This document shows, piece by piece, positions 55,011 through 63,255 of a stretch of 64,000 nt of DNA. Where the stretch lies: NCBI RefSeq assembly GCF_017873215.1, contig NZ_JAGGKA010000006.1:124001-188000 (forward strand). Reading direction: 5' to 3'. Every line of letters starts with the position of its first letter. Positions within the stretch are counted from its first letter, which is position 1. The translations under genes were made by a program, and so were the position numbers. The notes under the pieces are model-generated. The model had not been told where the DNA came from, made no database searches, and saw only the letters and a list, made by a program, of their open reading frames with translations. This DNA is from Clostridium tetanomorphum. GTDB taxonomy: Bacteria > Bacillota > Clostridia > Clostridiales > Clostridiaceae.

Positions 55011-55055
55011 CAAGTTGATATAATACTTTTAAACTATGTAAATGAAATTTTTCTG

Positions 55056-55118
55056 CTATATTAAACCGTCACAATATGGCGGCGTTTCTCTCAGAGAAAA
55101 AAATGCTTTGGGGTACAT
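55056..55118 (-). CDS. 20-residue leader peptide
   Basis: AAGGAGG lies five bases before an ATG that opens MYPKAFFSLRETPPY and ends with a TAG after 20 codons. Its ribosome-binding site and start lie in the loop of a hairpin with its own T tract, and two further terminators follow before the sigma-like gene. This resembles leader peptides that control resistance or transfer genes by attenuation. The peptide itself probably has no other function. Confidence 0.6.
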   Translation of the reverse strand: MYPKAFFSLRETPPYCDGLI

Positions 55119-55140
55119 AAAAACCTCCTTATCCCAAAGC
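55097..55140 (-). terminator. Terminator 1, enclosing the leader start
   Basis: Arms GCTTTGGG and CCCAAAGC enclose a 20-base loop that contains the leader AAGGAGG and ATG; the stem is followed by ATTTTTTT. A ribosome on the leader would disrupt it. Confidence 0.7.
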
Positions 55141-55255
55141 CGCCAGAATAAGAAGAATTACAGGTATACTCTTTCCGATTTTTAACGGAAAATGACGGCT
55201 TTGTATGTCTGTTAAATTTGTCAGCAATCGTATAACAGAAAATTGTTATATGAAA

Positions 55256-55299
55256 AGAGCCGATAATCAAGAGATATGTACTCATTGATTATCGGCTCT
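55256..55299 (-). terminator. Terminator overlapping the end of the KTR gene
   Basis: Fifteen-base perfect arms AGAGCCGATAATCAA and TTGATTATCGGCTCT enclose 14 bases. The minus strand continues TTTTC. Confidence 0.75.
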
Positions 55300-55477
55300 G
55301 CGTCTTTGCGTCTGGCTCTTTGATAACTGACATATTGAGTTGTAGCACATTGATTAGAGATTCTTGTTTACATTTGGGACAGTATAGGGGGAAGTTTTCG
55401 AGGATTGTATCTTTCCTAATTTTCAGTCTTGTTTTATTGCCACATATAGGACATAGTAACCATTGAACTTCAATCAT
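55289..55477 (-). CDS. Cysteine-rich KTR-domain protein
   Basis: A 62-residue zinc-ribbon-like protein with CPICGNKTRLKIRKDT and YCPKCKQESL, the pattern of the KTR family found beside resistance genes in Firmicute mobile elements. The GTG two codons earlier lies in the ribosome-binding site, so the ATG at 55477 is used. Function unknown. Confidence 0.85.
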   Translation of the reverse strand: MIEVQWLLCPICGNKTRLKIRKDTILENFPLYCPKCKQESLINVLQLNMSVIKEPDAKTQSR

Positions 55478-55506
55478 TATCACCCCCTACATCATTTCAT
55501 TAGTTG

Positions 55507-55764
55507 CTATTTTTCTGCTCTAATAATTACTGTTCCACAATTTTGATACAAAACTTCAACCGTTTTAAAACCGGCGTTTTTCATAAGTTCAAATTGATGT
55601 ATCAATGTCAGTGGAATATCAATTTGTATAAACATATCTTCGGGTGTATTATTTTGCTTGCGCTTATATTCGTATTCCTTAAGGCAAAGCGCTTCCTCTT
55701 CATCGCAATAGGCAAATCTAGTATATTTCTGTTGCGTTGGACGGTAAGCTTTTAACGCGCTCAA
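55507..55764 (-). pseudogene. C-terminal fragment of a SAM-dependent methyltransferase
   Basis: From about residue 40 the frame (DMFIQIDIPLTLIHQFELMK, NAGFKTVEVLYQNCGTVIIR) matches the C-terminal end of class I methyltransferases, which close with a similar beta strand. The SAM-binding N-terminal half is absent. The frame starts inside the end of the adenylyltransferase gene, so it looks like a remnant left by recombination. It could be expressed by coupling, but should be inactive alone. Confidence 0.6.
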
Positions 55765-56581
55765 GGTAGCTCTTGCTATTTCTTGCTTCTGTCAAATCGT
55801 AGGGGAAATTTAATTTCTCACTTACCTCCAAAGAAATTTTCTGAAACAAATCGCACATGAGAAAAACAGCATCCCATATAGCGTTTATTTGTGCTTTCGA
55901 ATAAGATTCTAAGTATTGTTCATAAATCCCTTTCGGCAAATACTTGTCCATGTATTTTGCGGATTTCCCTGCGCTGACTGAAAAATCATTATCAATCCCA
56001 ATTTTCCATTCCAGCAGCCGCCTAAGCATTGGCCTTATTTGAAAATTTATCATATCCATTGCATATGGAATCTCATTCCTCCATAATCCCTTCGCCACAT
56101 TATTTAAACACCACCAAAATTCATTACATGTACAATAGAATTGATTTGGCACCGGCTTTTTCACCCAATATTCTTCATCGGACAATACTTGTTTTTGAGG
56201 CATGATATTGTCCTTGTCAACTAGTGTTTTATACAATTCTAGACTATTAAGTACATTTTCTAATGTCTTTACATGTAAATCCAATCTATTTCCATCAGTG
56301 AATTGAATTAGCCAACCATAGCAATTTTCAACATCAGAAGTGTAGTAGATATTTTCCTCTGGATATTGCATATACAAGCGCTCACCAAATCGATCAATCC
56401 AGGCTTTGTCCTCTCTGAATGACCTTGTTTCTGTAACAACATATACAATATCATAATCTTGAAAGATATCTTTTGGTACATTTGGATTTGCACGTGAACC
56501 TTCTAAGTAGGCCGCACGAATGCGGACATCATTGTTGGCAACTGCTATGATTAAATCCATCATTTCTTTTTCTGATCGCAT
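55718..56581 (-). CDS. ANT(6)-like aminoglycoside 6-adenylyltransferase
   Basis: The 287-residue protein has the AadE layout: MRSEKEMMDLI at the start, the nucleotidyltransferase motif LEGSRANPNVPKD and FQDYDIVYVV near residue 25-50, DLHVKTLEN, and CNEFWWCLNNVAKGLWRNEI in the middle. Such enzymes inactivate streptomycin by 6-adenylylation. It is clearly diverged from the ANT(6)-Ia and Ib sequences I remember, so substrate and activity are not assured. AGGAG precedes the ATG. It is element cargo, with higher G+C than the host chromosome. Confidence 0.85.
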   Translation of the reverse strand: MRSEKEMMDLIIAVANNDVRIRAAYLEGSRANPNVPKDIFQDYDIVYVVTETRSFREDKAWIDRFGERLYMQYPEENIYYTSDVENCYGWLIQFTDGNRLDLHVKTLENVLNSLELYKTLVDKDNIMPQKQVLSDEEYWVKKPVPNQFYCTCNEFWWCLNNVAKGLWRNEIPYAMDMINFQIRPMLRRLLEWKIGIDNDFSVSAGKSAKYMDKYLPKGIYEQYLESYSKAQINAIWDAVFLMCDLFQKISLEVSEKLNFPYDLTEARNSKSYLERVKSLPSNATEIY

Positions 56582-56634
56582 ACTGTGTCTCCTTTTATAG
56601 TGAAGATAAACTAAGTTATCCGGACAATTTTCTA

Positions 56635-57468
56635 TTATATCAACTTATGAAAATGCGGCCTCATATTCTCGTATGTACAATGATATCGAAATCCCATATC
56701 GAATAATACTTTCTTGGTATTTTCAATATGTGCACCTAGCTGTCCTTTTTTATGACTGTCGCTTCCAATCGTGATAATCTCACCGCCTAATTTTTTATAT
56801 AAAGTAAGTATATCTTTGGATGGTGTCATATCCGTAAGTCCATATCTGTAGGATGACGTATTTACTTCTATTCCTTTTCCATCACGAATGACAATTTTTA
56901 AAATTTCATTAACTATGTCTGAAATCTTTTCAAACGGATATGTGCCATTTTTATCATATCTTATAATATTATCTAAATGTCCCAAAACACTATAATTTTT
57001 ATATTGTTTTACAATTTCCAGCAGCTCTTGATAATATTTTTCGTTATATTCTTTCTGGCTCTTTCCTTTCTGAAAATCCTGTGTCCATAATTCCAAGTTA
57101 TCTATTTGATGCACAGATAGAATAATAAAATCAAATGGATATTTCACAAAGAGCTTTTCATATTGAGAAATTGTATGCACCTGTACTCCAAACTCCATTC
57201 CCTTTTTTATAGCAATCAAGTCACCATATAAATATTGTAATTCCTTAATCGTCTCAAAATATTCTGGATAATACACATTTGCCATAGGCATACCATCGCG
57301 ATATTGAATTTCTTTCTTATCATTCCAGTCCAGCTTAACTCCATAATCTACATGATCCGTAAAACATATTTCTTCCATTTTTATTTGTATTGCATCTTTT
57401 ACAACCTCTTCCATTTCATAAACAGAATCATCGCTAAATTCTGTGTGAACATGATAATCAGCAAACAT
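56635..57468 (-). CDS. PHP-domain histidinol-phosphatase-like phosphoesterase
   Basis: A 277-residue PHP metallophosphoesterase. DYHVHTEFSDDS at the start, CFTDHVDYG, KKGMEFGVQ, ILSVHQID, LGHLDNIIRYD and IGSDSHKKGQLG provide the metal-binding His, Asp and Glu residues. It resembles the HisJ family, but no his genes are near. A first ATG is too close to AAGGG; the one at 57468 is spaced well. It follows the MFS gene at 13 bases. Confidence 0.85.
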   Translation of the reverse strand: MFADYHVHTEFSDDSVYEMEEVVKDAIQIKMEEICFTDHVDYGVKLDWNDKKEIQYRDGMPMANVYYPEYFETIKELQYLYGDLIAIKKGMEFGVQVHTISQYEKLFVKYPFDFIILSVHQIDNLELWTQDFQKGKSQKEYNEKYYQELLEIVKQYKNYSVLGHLDNIIRYDKNGTYPFEKISDIVNEILKIVIRDGKGIEVNTSSYRYGLTDMTPSKDILTLYKKLGGEIITIGSDSHKKGQLGAHIENTKKVLFDMGFRYHCTYENMRPHFHKLI

Positions 57469-57481
57469 TTTCTTCATCCCT

Positions 57482-58642
57482 TCAAGCAGTTTTTTTTACC
57501 AGCAATTCATGCATCATCACCATTAATAAAAGAATGATTAGCAAATATACCGGCAGCAAAACAATATTTATATGCTTTGCAATTAAGCCGAATAGCGGCG
57601 GCATCACACAGGTTCCCACATATGCACTTGCCATCTGAACCCCGATGATTGCCTGTGACTTATCCGCACCAAAACGGGACGGAGTGGAGTGAATAATACA
57701 TGGGTAGATTGGCGCACATCCAAAACCAAAGAAAAACAAGCCGACCAAAGATATTACTTCATTTAACGGCAGTAACATCATAATAATACCAGCCGCAATG
57801 ATTCCCTGCCCCAGACGAATCATTTGTAAATCGCTTAATTTCATACTTATAAATCCACTTAATACCCTCCCAATGGTAATACCAATAAAAAACATACTTG
57901 CAAAACCAGCCGCTGTCTCAATTGAAAATCCTTTGATCAGGGTAAGATAACTGCTTGCCCATAAGCCGGTCGTCTGTTCCAAAGCACAGTAGCAAAAGAA
58001 ACAAAGCATTACTTCTTTTGCTCCAGAAATCTGAATTACCTCTTTCAAAGGCAATGCTTTTCCCGCTAAAATATCATTCTCTTCTGCCGTCCCTTTTTGG
58101 TTCTTCCATAACGGCAGGCTAAAAAACAAAACTACTGCAAAAGCAATCTGTAAAAAGGAAATATACTGATAACCTGCATTCCAATTCTGACCATGCTTCA
58201 AGGCATATCCCATCATATAAGGCCCAATAGTTGCGCCGATTCCCCACATACAATGAAGCCAACTCATATGTCTGCTTGCATAGTGAAGTGCTACATAATT
58301 ATTCAAGGATGCATCAACACTACCTGCTCCAAGTCCGTAAGGAACTGCCCAGAAACAAAGCAAACCAAATGAGTGTGAACTGGAAAAGCCAAATAAAGCA
58401 ACTGCCGTCATAGTAATGCTGATGGTCGTTATCTTTCCGGTTCCAAATTTACGGGTAAGTTTATCACTCTGTAAACTTGAAACAACGGTTCCGATTGCAA
58501 TAATCATAGAAATGACGCCTATGTATGAAATCGGCACCCCAAATTCCATATACATGGATGGCCATGCCGAACCCAATAAGGAATCGGGCAATCCAAGACT
58601 AATAAATGCAATATAGATAATTACTAACAGTAATTGAAACAT
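57482..58642 (-). CDS. Major facilitator superfamily transporter
   Basis: A 386-residue, 12-helix MFS protein. YIAFISLGLPDSLLGSAWPS opens helix 1, SDKLTRKFGTGKITT is the loop 2-3 motif, and GFGCAPIYPCIIHSTPSRFG lies in the second half. It resembles sugar or drug MFS exporters; the substrate is unknown. AAGGAG before the ATG at 58642 sets the start. It is divergent from an AraC regulator and followed by the PHP phosphatase, suggesting uptake of a phosphorylated or phosphorylatable compound. Confidence 0.85.
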   Translation of the reverse strand: MFQLLLVIIYIAFISLGLPDSLLGSAWPSMYMEFGVPISYIGVISMIIAIGTVVSSLQSDKLTRKFGTGKITTISITMTAVALFGFSSSHSFGLLCFWAVPYGLGAGSVDASLNNYVALHYASRHMSWLHCMWGIGATIGPYMMGYALKHGQNWNAGYQYISFLQIAFAVVLFFSLPLWKNQKGTAEENDILAGKALPLKEVIQISGAKEVMLCFFCYCALEQTTGLWASSYLTLIKGFSIETAAGFASMFFIGITIGRVLSGFISMKLSDLQMIRLGQGIIAAGIIMMLLPLNEVISLVGLFFFGFGCAPIYPCIIHSTPSRFGADKSQAIIGVQMASAYVGTCVMPPLFGLIAKHINIVLLPVYLLIILLLMVMMHELLVKKTA

Positions 58643-58753
58643 ATTGATCTCCTTCTCTTTTTTGTGATATAATAATATCATCATTCAACGAACTTTTATA
58701 TAATATTTCACTCGAAATTATATAATAAAATCGTCAAAGAGAAGGTATCTTGT

Positions 58754-59650
58754 ATGAGCATAGCAAAATGTAATGTAACAGTGAATTCTTCCGGTGAAGA
58801 AGTTCAAAAGCATGGAACGTCAGAATTCCCGATTGCTTTTTATGAGGAAAACTTATCAAGCTATTCTATTCCCTGGCACTGGCACGAAGATTTTGAGATT
58901 ATATGGGTAATCTCAGGATCGATAAAAGTATCTGTTAATAGCACAGAACATATCCTAAACAAAAATCAAGGGATATTTATCAATGCAGGCTTTCTTCATT
59001 CCATTCATGCAACAAACGATGGCGAATACGTTTTAAGATCCATTGTTTTTCATCCAAGGCTAATCGGAAGCATAGATAGTATATACTGGCAAAATTATAT
59101 TGAGCCGATTATCCAGAATAAAAATCTGCCATACATTTTATTAGACCCATTCATTAACTGGCAGGACAAAATACTCGCTTACTCGATTTCTGTATGGAAC
59201 AGACTTTATAACACTGAAAATGGTTTTGAAATATATGTCAGGAACGAATTATCGCAATTGATTCTAATTGTGCTAACAAATCATTCCATATGTGAAGCAA
59301 AACCCAGAATTCGAAATCTTCGAAATGCCGATCGAATAAAAACCATGCTTCAATACATTCAGATGCATTTTTCAGAAACCATAACCATCTCTACTTTAGC
59401 AAGGGTAGCGCTGATCAGTGAAAGCGAAGTTCTGCGCTGTTTTCACCGTACAATCCATTCCACACCGAATCAGTACCTGAAACAATATCGAATCCAAAAA
59501 GCATGTCAAATGTTAATCGATACAGATATGACTTCTATCGATATTGCCTTTCAATGCGGATTTCAAAGCAGCAGCTACTTTACGAAAACTTTCCGAGAAC
59601 AGATTGGCTGTACCCCTTTGGAGTACAGAAAAAGGGATCAGCAATGCTAA
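58754..59650 (+). CDS. AraC-family transcriptional regulator
   Basis: A 298-residue regulator. The N-terminal cupin domain (IPWHWHEDFEIIWVISGSIK) senses a ligand; the C-terminal 100 residues form two helix-turn-helix motifs (SETITISTLARVALISESEV, DIAFQCGFQSSSYFTKTFRE). It reads away from the MFS gene across a 111-base gap and probably activates it. Confidence 0.9.
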   Translation: MSIAKCNVTVNSSGEEVQKHGTSEFPIAFYEENLSSYSIPWHWHEDFEIIWVISGSIKVSVNSTEHILNKNQGIFINAGFLHSIHATNDGEYVLRSIVFHPRLIGSIDSIYWQNYIEPIIQNKNLPYILLDPFINWQDKILAYSISVWNRLYNTENGFEIYVRNELSQLILIVLTNHSICEAKPRIRNLRNADRIKTMLQYIQMHFSETITISTLARVALISESEVLRCFHRTIHSTPNQYLKQYRIQKACQMLIDTDMTSIDIAFQCGFQSSSYFTKTFREQIGCTPLEYRKRDQQC

Positions 59651-59732
59651 TCCCTCTTTCTAATGTAATGAAAAGTTAGACACGACGACCAACTGATATT
59701 CGGCAAAAACATTGAATTTTTCTATTTCGAAT

Positions 59733-60155
59733 CTACATATTAAAATCTTCTGCATCTTTTACGGGGTACCCTTTAGTAATCAGGGCTTTAGCAAAAAGTC
59801 CCTGACCAGATATTAGCTTCCCGGTAAATGTTCCATCATATATATTGTTAACTCCGCAAGTTGGACTTCTTGACTGCAAAATAGCCAAATCAATTTTTTC
59901 TCCTTCTATTTTTTCTAATGCAAGCGCAACTGCTTTCCTATAATCAGAATCAACATTATTTCCCTTATCATCCATCACTACTTCATCAACAATCTCAGCA
60001 CATGGTCGGGGAATAGGCATATTGGCTAACATTTCAGGACAAATACTGAGAACCTCTTTTCCTTTTAGATATTCAATCACAGCTTCATTGCGATTGTTTC
60101 TTCCATTATATTTACAATTACATCCTAGTACACATGCACTTACTAATACTTTCAT
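59733..60155 (-). CDS. DUF523 family protein
   Basis: A 140-residue protein with the conserved Cys-rich pattern of DUF523: VSACVLGCNCKYNGRNN at the start, CPEMLANMPIPRPCAEI and LAILQSRSPTCG. The cysteines suggest a metal or iron-sulfur site. The ATG at 60155 is favoured by GGAG upstream. It follows the nitroreductase gene by 30 bases and is probably in the same transcript. Function unknown. Confidence 0.85.
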   Translation of the reverse strand: MKVLVSACVLGCNCKYNGRNNRNEAVIEYLKGKEVLSICPEMLANMPIPRPCAEIVDEVVMDDKGNNVDSDYRKAVALALEKIEGEKIDLAILQSRSPTCGVNNIYDGTFTGKLISGQGLFAKALITKGYPVKDAEDFNM

Positions 60156-60185
60156 ACTCAACAACTCCTATGGAAGACTTTTACC

Positions 60186-60710
60186 TTAATCTATATATTT
60201 CTCATACATCACCGTTTCGCTTATTTCTTTGCGTTGGGCAATATGACGCTCTGGACTTAAAAAGCCTTTTTCTGGATACCCCATTAAGAGTAAAGCTGTC
60301 GGTTCTATGTACTCTGGTAAATGAAATTCATTGCTTATAATTGCGGGATCAAACAAACCAACCATTACGCTTCCAATATTTAATTCTCTTGCTGCCAACA
60401 TCAGGTGGTCACAGACAATACCTATATCCAAATCGCCAGAACATTTTTGATCAAATGGCCGTATTAATTCATCCCGTCGATCCCGACACACGATAAAAAC
60501 ACACTTAGAACCAAACGTTTGATAAGCCTTTTTAATTTTTAAAATGTTTTCTTCACTTTGAACAACAATAATCCTTTGTGGTTGTTTATTACAGGCTGTA
60601 GGGGCGACACGTCCAGCCGATAAAATCTGATTTAAGTCATCTTTTGGAATCTGTGCTCCCGTAAAGCCGCGTGTTGTGCAGCGTTGTTTTGCCAGTGTTA
60701 AAAAATCCAT
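60186..60710 (-). CDS. Nitroreductase-family flavoprotein
   Basis: A 174-residue FMN protein. MDFLTLAKQRCTTRGFTG starts the family pattern, with AGRVAPTACNKQPQRIIVVQ (FMN contacts) and IGSVMVGLFDP. The start at 60710 follows AGGAGG; the longer frame runs through the promoter. It may reduce quinones or nitro compounds. A consensus promoter with two operator-like sites and a divergent TetR gene lie upstream, so it is probably induced by a toxic compound. Confidence 0.88.
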   Translation of the reverse strand: MDFLTLAKQRCTTRGFTGAQIPKDDLNQILSAGRVAPTACNKQPQRIIVVQSEENILKIKKAYQTFGSKCVFIVCRDRRDELIRPFDQKCSGDLDIGIVCDHLMLAARELNIGSVMVGLFDPAIISNEFHLPEYIEPTALLLMGYPEKGFLSPERHIAQRKEISETVMYEKYID

Positions 60711-60728
60711 TATTCTTCCTCCTATATA

Positions 60729-60835
60729 CGAATGATTATTCACATTATTATTATAGTACCCGCATTGATAGATGTCAACAAAATGCGAATAATGATTCAC
60801 ATTTCATTGACCTGATTTAAAGTTCCAAGTATAAT
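60729..60835. promoter_or_regulatory. Divergent promoters and TetR operators
   Basis: Minus-strand promoter: TTGACA (60773-60778), 17 bases, TATAAT (60750-60755). Plus-strand promoter: TTGACC (60807-60812), 17 bases, TATAAT (60830-60835). Two related near-palindromes, CGAATGATTATTCAC (60729-60743) and GCGAATAATGATTCAC (60785-60800), flank the minus promoter; the second also lies beside the plus -35. They are likely TetR sites. Confidence 0.85.
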
Positions 60836-60852
60836 AAAAAAGAGGTGATATT

Positions 60853-61449
60853 ATGAATGATGTAAGAGAACCCATTCAAAAACGTTCTATTGAAACAAAG
60901 AAAAAAATACTAGATGCCGGGTTTGCCCTTTTTTGCGAAAAAGGATATTATAAAACCAATACAATTGAGATTGCCAAACGTGCTGGTATCTCAACAGGAG
61001 CGCTATATAGTTACTTTAAAGATAAGAAACAAATATACATTGCTGCTTTTCACGATTATCTTGAAAATATTTCAGGCCATTTACTTGAAAAATTAAGTTT
61101 GCAACAACCTTTTTCACTAGCTAGTTTTGTCGAAAATTGGATCTGTTATTATATTGACTTATATGCCGATACCAGTCACGCTCTGGCTCAGTTAAGAATG
61201 ATGATATCAGAAGATACTGATATCAATCGTCATTTTTCCAATTTTGAAAATGAATATTTTTTAAAAATTAAAGAGCTATTAAATAAAAATGGCATAACGC
61301 AAGATGACTTATTTGAAAAAGTTTACACTTGCTGCATTTTAATTGATGCTCTTAGACAGGAAAAATCTGCATTTTCACACAACGGCTTAGACTTCAATAT
61401 TTTTAAAGACCAAGTAACCAAAACTGTCATTGTATTATTGTCAAGTTGA
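60853..61449 (+). CDS. TetR/AcrR-family regulator
   Basis: A 198-residue repressor. The N-terminal helix-turn-helix (KILDAGFALFCEKGYYKTNT, IEIAKRAGISTGALYSYFKD, KKQIYIAAF) is canonical; the C-terminal domain is ligand-binding and diverse. It is divergent from the nitroreductase gene and probably represses both. GAGGTGA precedes the ATG. Confidence 0.92.
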   Translation: MNDVREPIQKRSIETKKKILDAGFALFCEKGYYKTNTIEIAKRAGISTGALYSYFKDKKQIYIAAFHDYLENISGHLLEKLSLQQPFSLASFVENWICYYIDLYADTSHALAQLRMMISEDTDINRHFSNFENEYFLKIKELLNKNGITQDDLFEKVYTCCILIDALRQEKSAFSHNGLDFNIFKDQVTKTVIVLLSS

Positions 61450-61847
61450 TTTTTTATTAAGGGCTAATAAAATCGCAGAGCAAGTCTATTTTTCTGTATG
61501 GCAATTCAATTTGTCATTTGATAACTCTATCTATGTAATCTATCAAGGGGTGTAAATGAGAGACTTCAATTAATTCGGAAGCTCTTTCAGACGCAAAGAT
61601 GGCGTAAGAAATTGCTTTCTTACGCCGGTATTAGCCACAGGTCTAGAGGTCAGGTCTTACCTTTTTCAACTTGTTCAGTTCCCTCGCAAACACATATCAA
61701 TATTCCATTGTATTAGATAAGGACATTTTCCTTTGGAAAGCGTCATTATTATATCAAAATATACTCCAATCCAAAATCCTTCGCAAAAGTCGTAAACATC
61801 TATTAATCCTTCATATTTTCAGACTTTTTACTAAAAAACCATCTCAT
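61450..61847. other. Noncoding region with one hairpin
   Basis: No credible ORF is seen. At 61601-61626 perfect arms GGCGTAAGAAA and TTTCTTACGCC enclose TTGC, possibly a transcription stop or the end of a lost insertion. The remainder looks like decayed coding sequence, but I could not name it. Confidence 0.4.
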
Positions 61848-62432
61848 TCAGGAAAAGAAAGGCATTTGATACAGAAAAAAGGCAATAGCAGGTCCTATAC
61901 ACAGTGATATTAATGTTGTAATCAATTTTTTATGCATAAGAATTATAGCACAAATTAAAAATATTATCTCACAATACATATCATCATGATTACTGGACAT
62001 AATTTGCAAAAGCATTACCGAAATAACACCTGCTGATAGTAATACCGCTAAGATATTATCTTGCTTTATTTTATGACATAAAACGGCCAAAAACGGCGAT
62101 ATTGCGGTAATTGTATACCAAATTAACATATAGCTATTAACATTAACATGAATCAATAAATGGTATATATGAAATGTAATATTTAGACTTAAGAAAAAAA
62201 ACAAAACTCTAATTGCAGCTGAAATAGATTTTTCGCTTTTTAATGAAATAAATAATGCAATAAGGATCCATATACCAAAATTTGAAAGAATCGCATTTAC
62301 ATTTATTTGACCTAAGAAGAAATTGATATGGATATGCCTATTGTCTATATAGGCCGAAAAAAGACCTAATAAAACACCAACCACTGTAACGCTTAGTATG
62401 GGAATGACATTCTTTTTTGTTATTTTATTCAA
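61848..62432 (-). CDS. Polytopic membrane protein, unknown
   Basis: A 194-residue protein of about six hydrophobic helices (IPILSVTVVGVLLGLFSAYI, IWILIALFISL, VLFFFLSLNITF and others). The frame is open 19 codons upstream, but GGAGGG lies eight bases before a TTG at 62432, the more likely start (MNKITKKNVIP). It lies beside decayed transporter sequence. I recognise no family. Confidence 0.6.
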   Translation of the reverse strand: MNKITKKNVIPILSVTVVGVLLGLFSAYIDNRHIHINFFLGQINVNAILSNFGIWILIALFISLKSEKSISAAIRVLFFFLSLNITFHIYHLLIHVNVNSYMLIWYTITAISPFLAVLCHKIKQDNILAVLLSAGVISVMLLQIMSSNHDDMYCEIIFLICAIILMHKKLITTLISLCIGPAIAFFLYQMPFFS

Positions 62433-62507
62433 CTTTATAACCCTCCAAATTATATAAATAGCGAGTAATATCCATTCGCATTTTTCCATGATACATCTAT
62501 TTATTTG

Positions 62508-62640
62508 CTAAATGAGATTGCAGTGTGTAACTGTAGCAATAATAATTAACGCAACGCCTGAACCAAACCATAACCCAACGAAATGGGACAACATCTGCTA
62601 AAGGCCCAAAAATCGCCATACCAATAGGCAAAAAACCGGA
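62508..62640 (-). pseudogene. 3' remnant of an MFS efflux gene
   Basis: Reading the minus strand gives GFLPIGMAIFGPLADVVPF, then after a frameshift GSGVALIIIATVTHC and a TAG. This matches the end of Mef-like macrolide-efflux MFS proteins. The N-terminal 350 or so residues are missing. Confidence 0.6.
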
Positions 62641-62777
62641 GTAGATTATTTTTGTATTCCATTGTTTTTATCCATATTTGCATTATACTTTGCGATGAAC
62701 TTAATGGCAACCATAGCTCCATATATCTTGCCTCTGGAGTCGTATCATAGTACATCTCGGCAGCGAAATTACCGTAA

Positions 62778-63107
62778 ATGCTTACAGTTTCACCATCATC
62801 ACCGCACACAGACAGACATAATGACCACGTATTCACGCCGAAGTATCAGCGAAAGATAATCTATTATCAATTGAGGGACGACATACGGCAAATCATAAGA
62901 GATTTATGCAAAAGGAAGGGAATTGCGATCATAGAAGGACATATAATGCCCGACCATATTCATTTGCTTCTCTCAATTCCACCAAAATACAGTATATCGC
63001 AAATCATGGGATATCTCAAAGGAAAAAGTGCGATAATGATTTTCGATAGACATGCAAATTTAAAATACAAATTTGGTAATCGGAATTTTGGGGCGGAAGG
63101 ATATTAA
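62778..63107 (+). pseudogene. tnpA: 5' portion of an IS200-family tnpA
   Basis: From about residue 20 the frame (HVFTPKYQRKIIYYQLRDDI, EGHIMPDHIHLLLSIPPKYS, GYLKGKSAIMIFDRHANLKY, FGNRNFGAEGY) is a good TnpA N-terminal two-thirds with the HUH motif HIH. It ends at a TAA right after GGATAT, where intact TnpA continues YVDTVG. The extreme N-terminus is altered. The catalytic tyrosine on the missing part means it cannot transpose itself. Confidence 0.8.
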
Positions 63108-63162
63108 AAGCAAACCACAATTTTTGTGCCATTTTTGGGGCTTACGCTAACCCGCAAGCAGG

Positions 63163-63182
63163 GCAAGTGTATTGACACTTGC
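63163..63182. other. Hairpin near the relaxase 3' end
   Basis: Arms GCAAGTGT and ACACTTGC close a four-base loop. Confidence 0.55.
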
Positions 63183-63255
63183 ACATTTTTGAGATTTTCC
63201 CTTGCGGGAAAACTCAAAAATTGCTTGTTGGGGAGTGCCTTCCCCAAACCCTGCG

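Noticed and set aside
54486-55013. 175-codon frame overlapping the sigma-like gene and its leader
   Set aside because: It runs through three regulatory hairpins and the ribosome-binding site of the sigma-like gene in another frame, and resembles no protein.
55091-55285. 64-codon frame between the leader peptide and KTR gene
   Set aside because: It overlaps the leader hairpin and a terminator and has no ribosome-binding site.
61671-61907. 78-codon plus-strand frame
   Set aside because: No start signal, unconvincing composition, and it overlaps the 3' end of the membrane-protein gene on the other strand.
51321-63107. The two tnpA fragments as halves of one gene split by the element
   Set aside because: They lie on opposite strands and differ in G+C content, so they more likely come from two IS copies cut at the same site.
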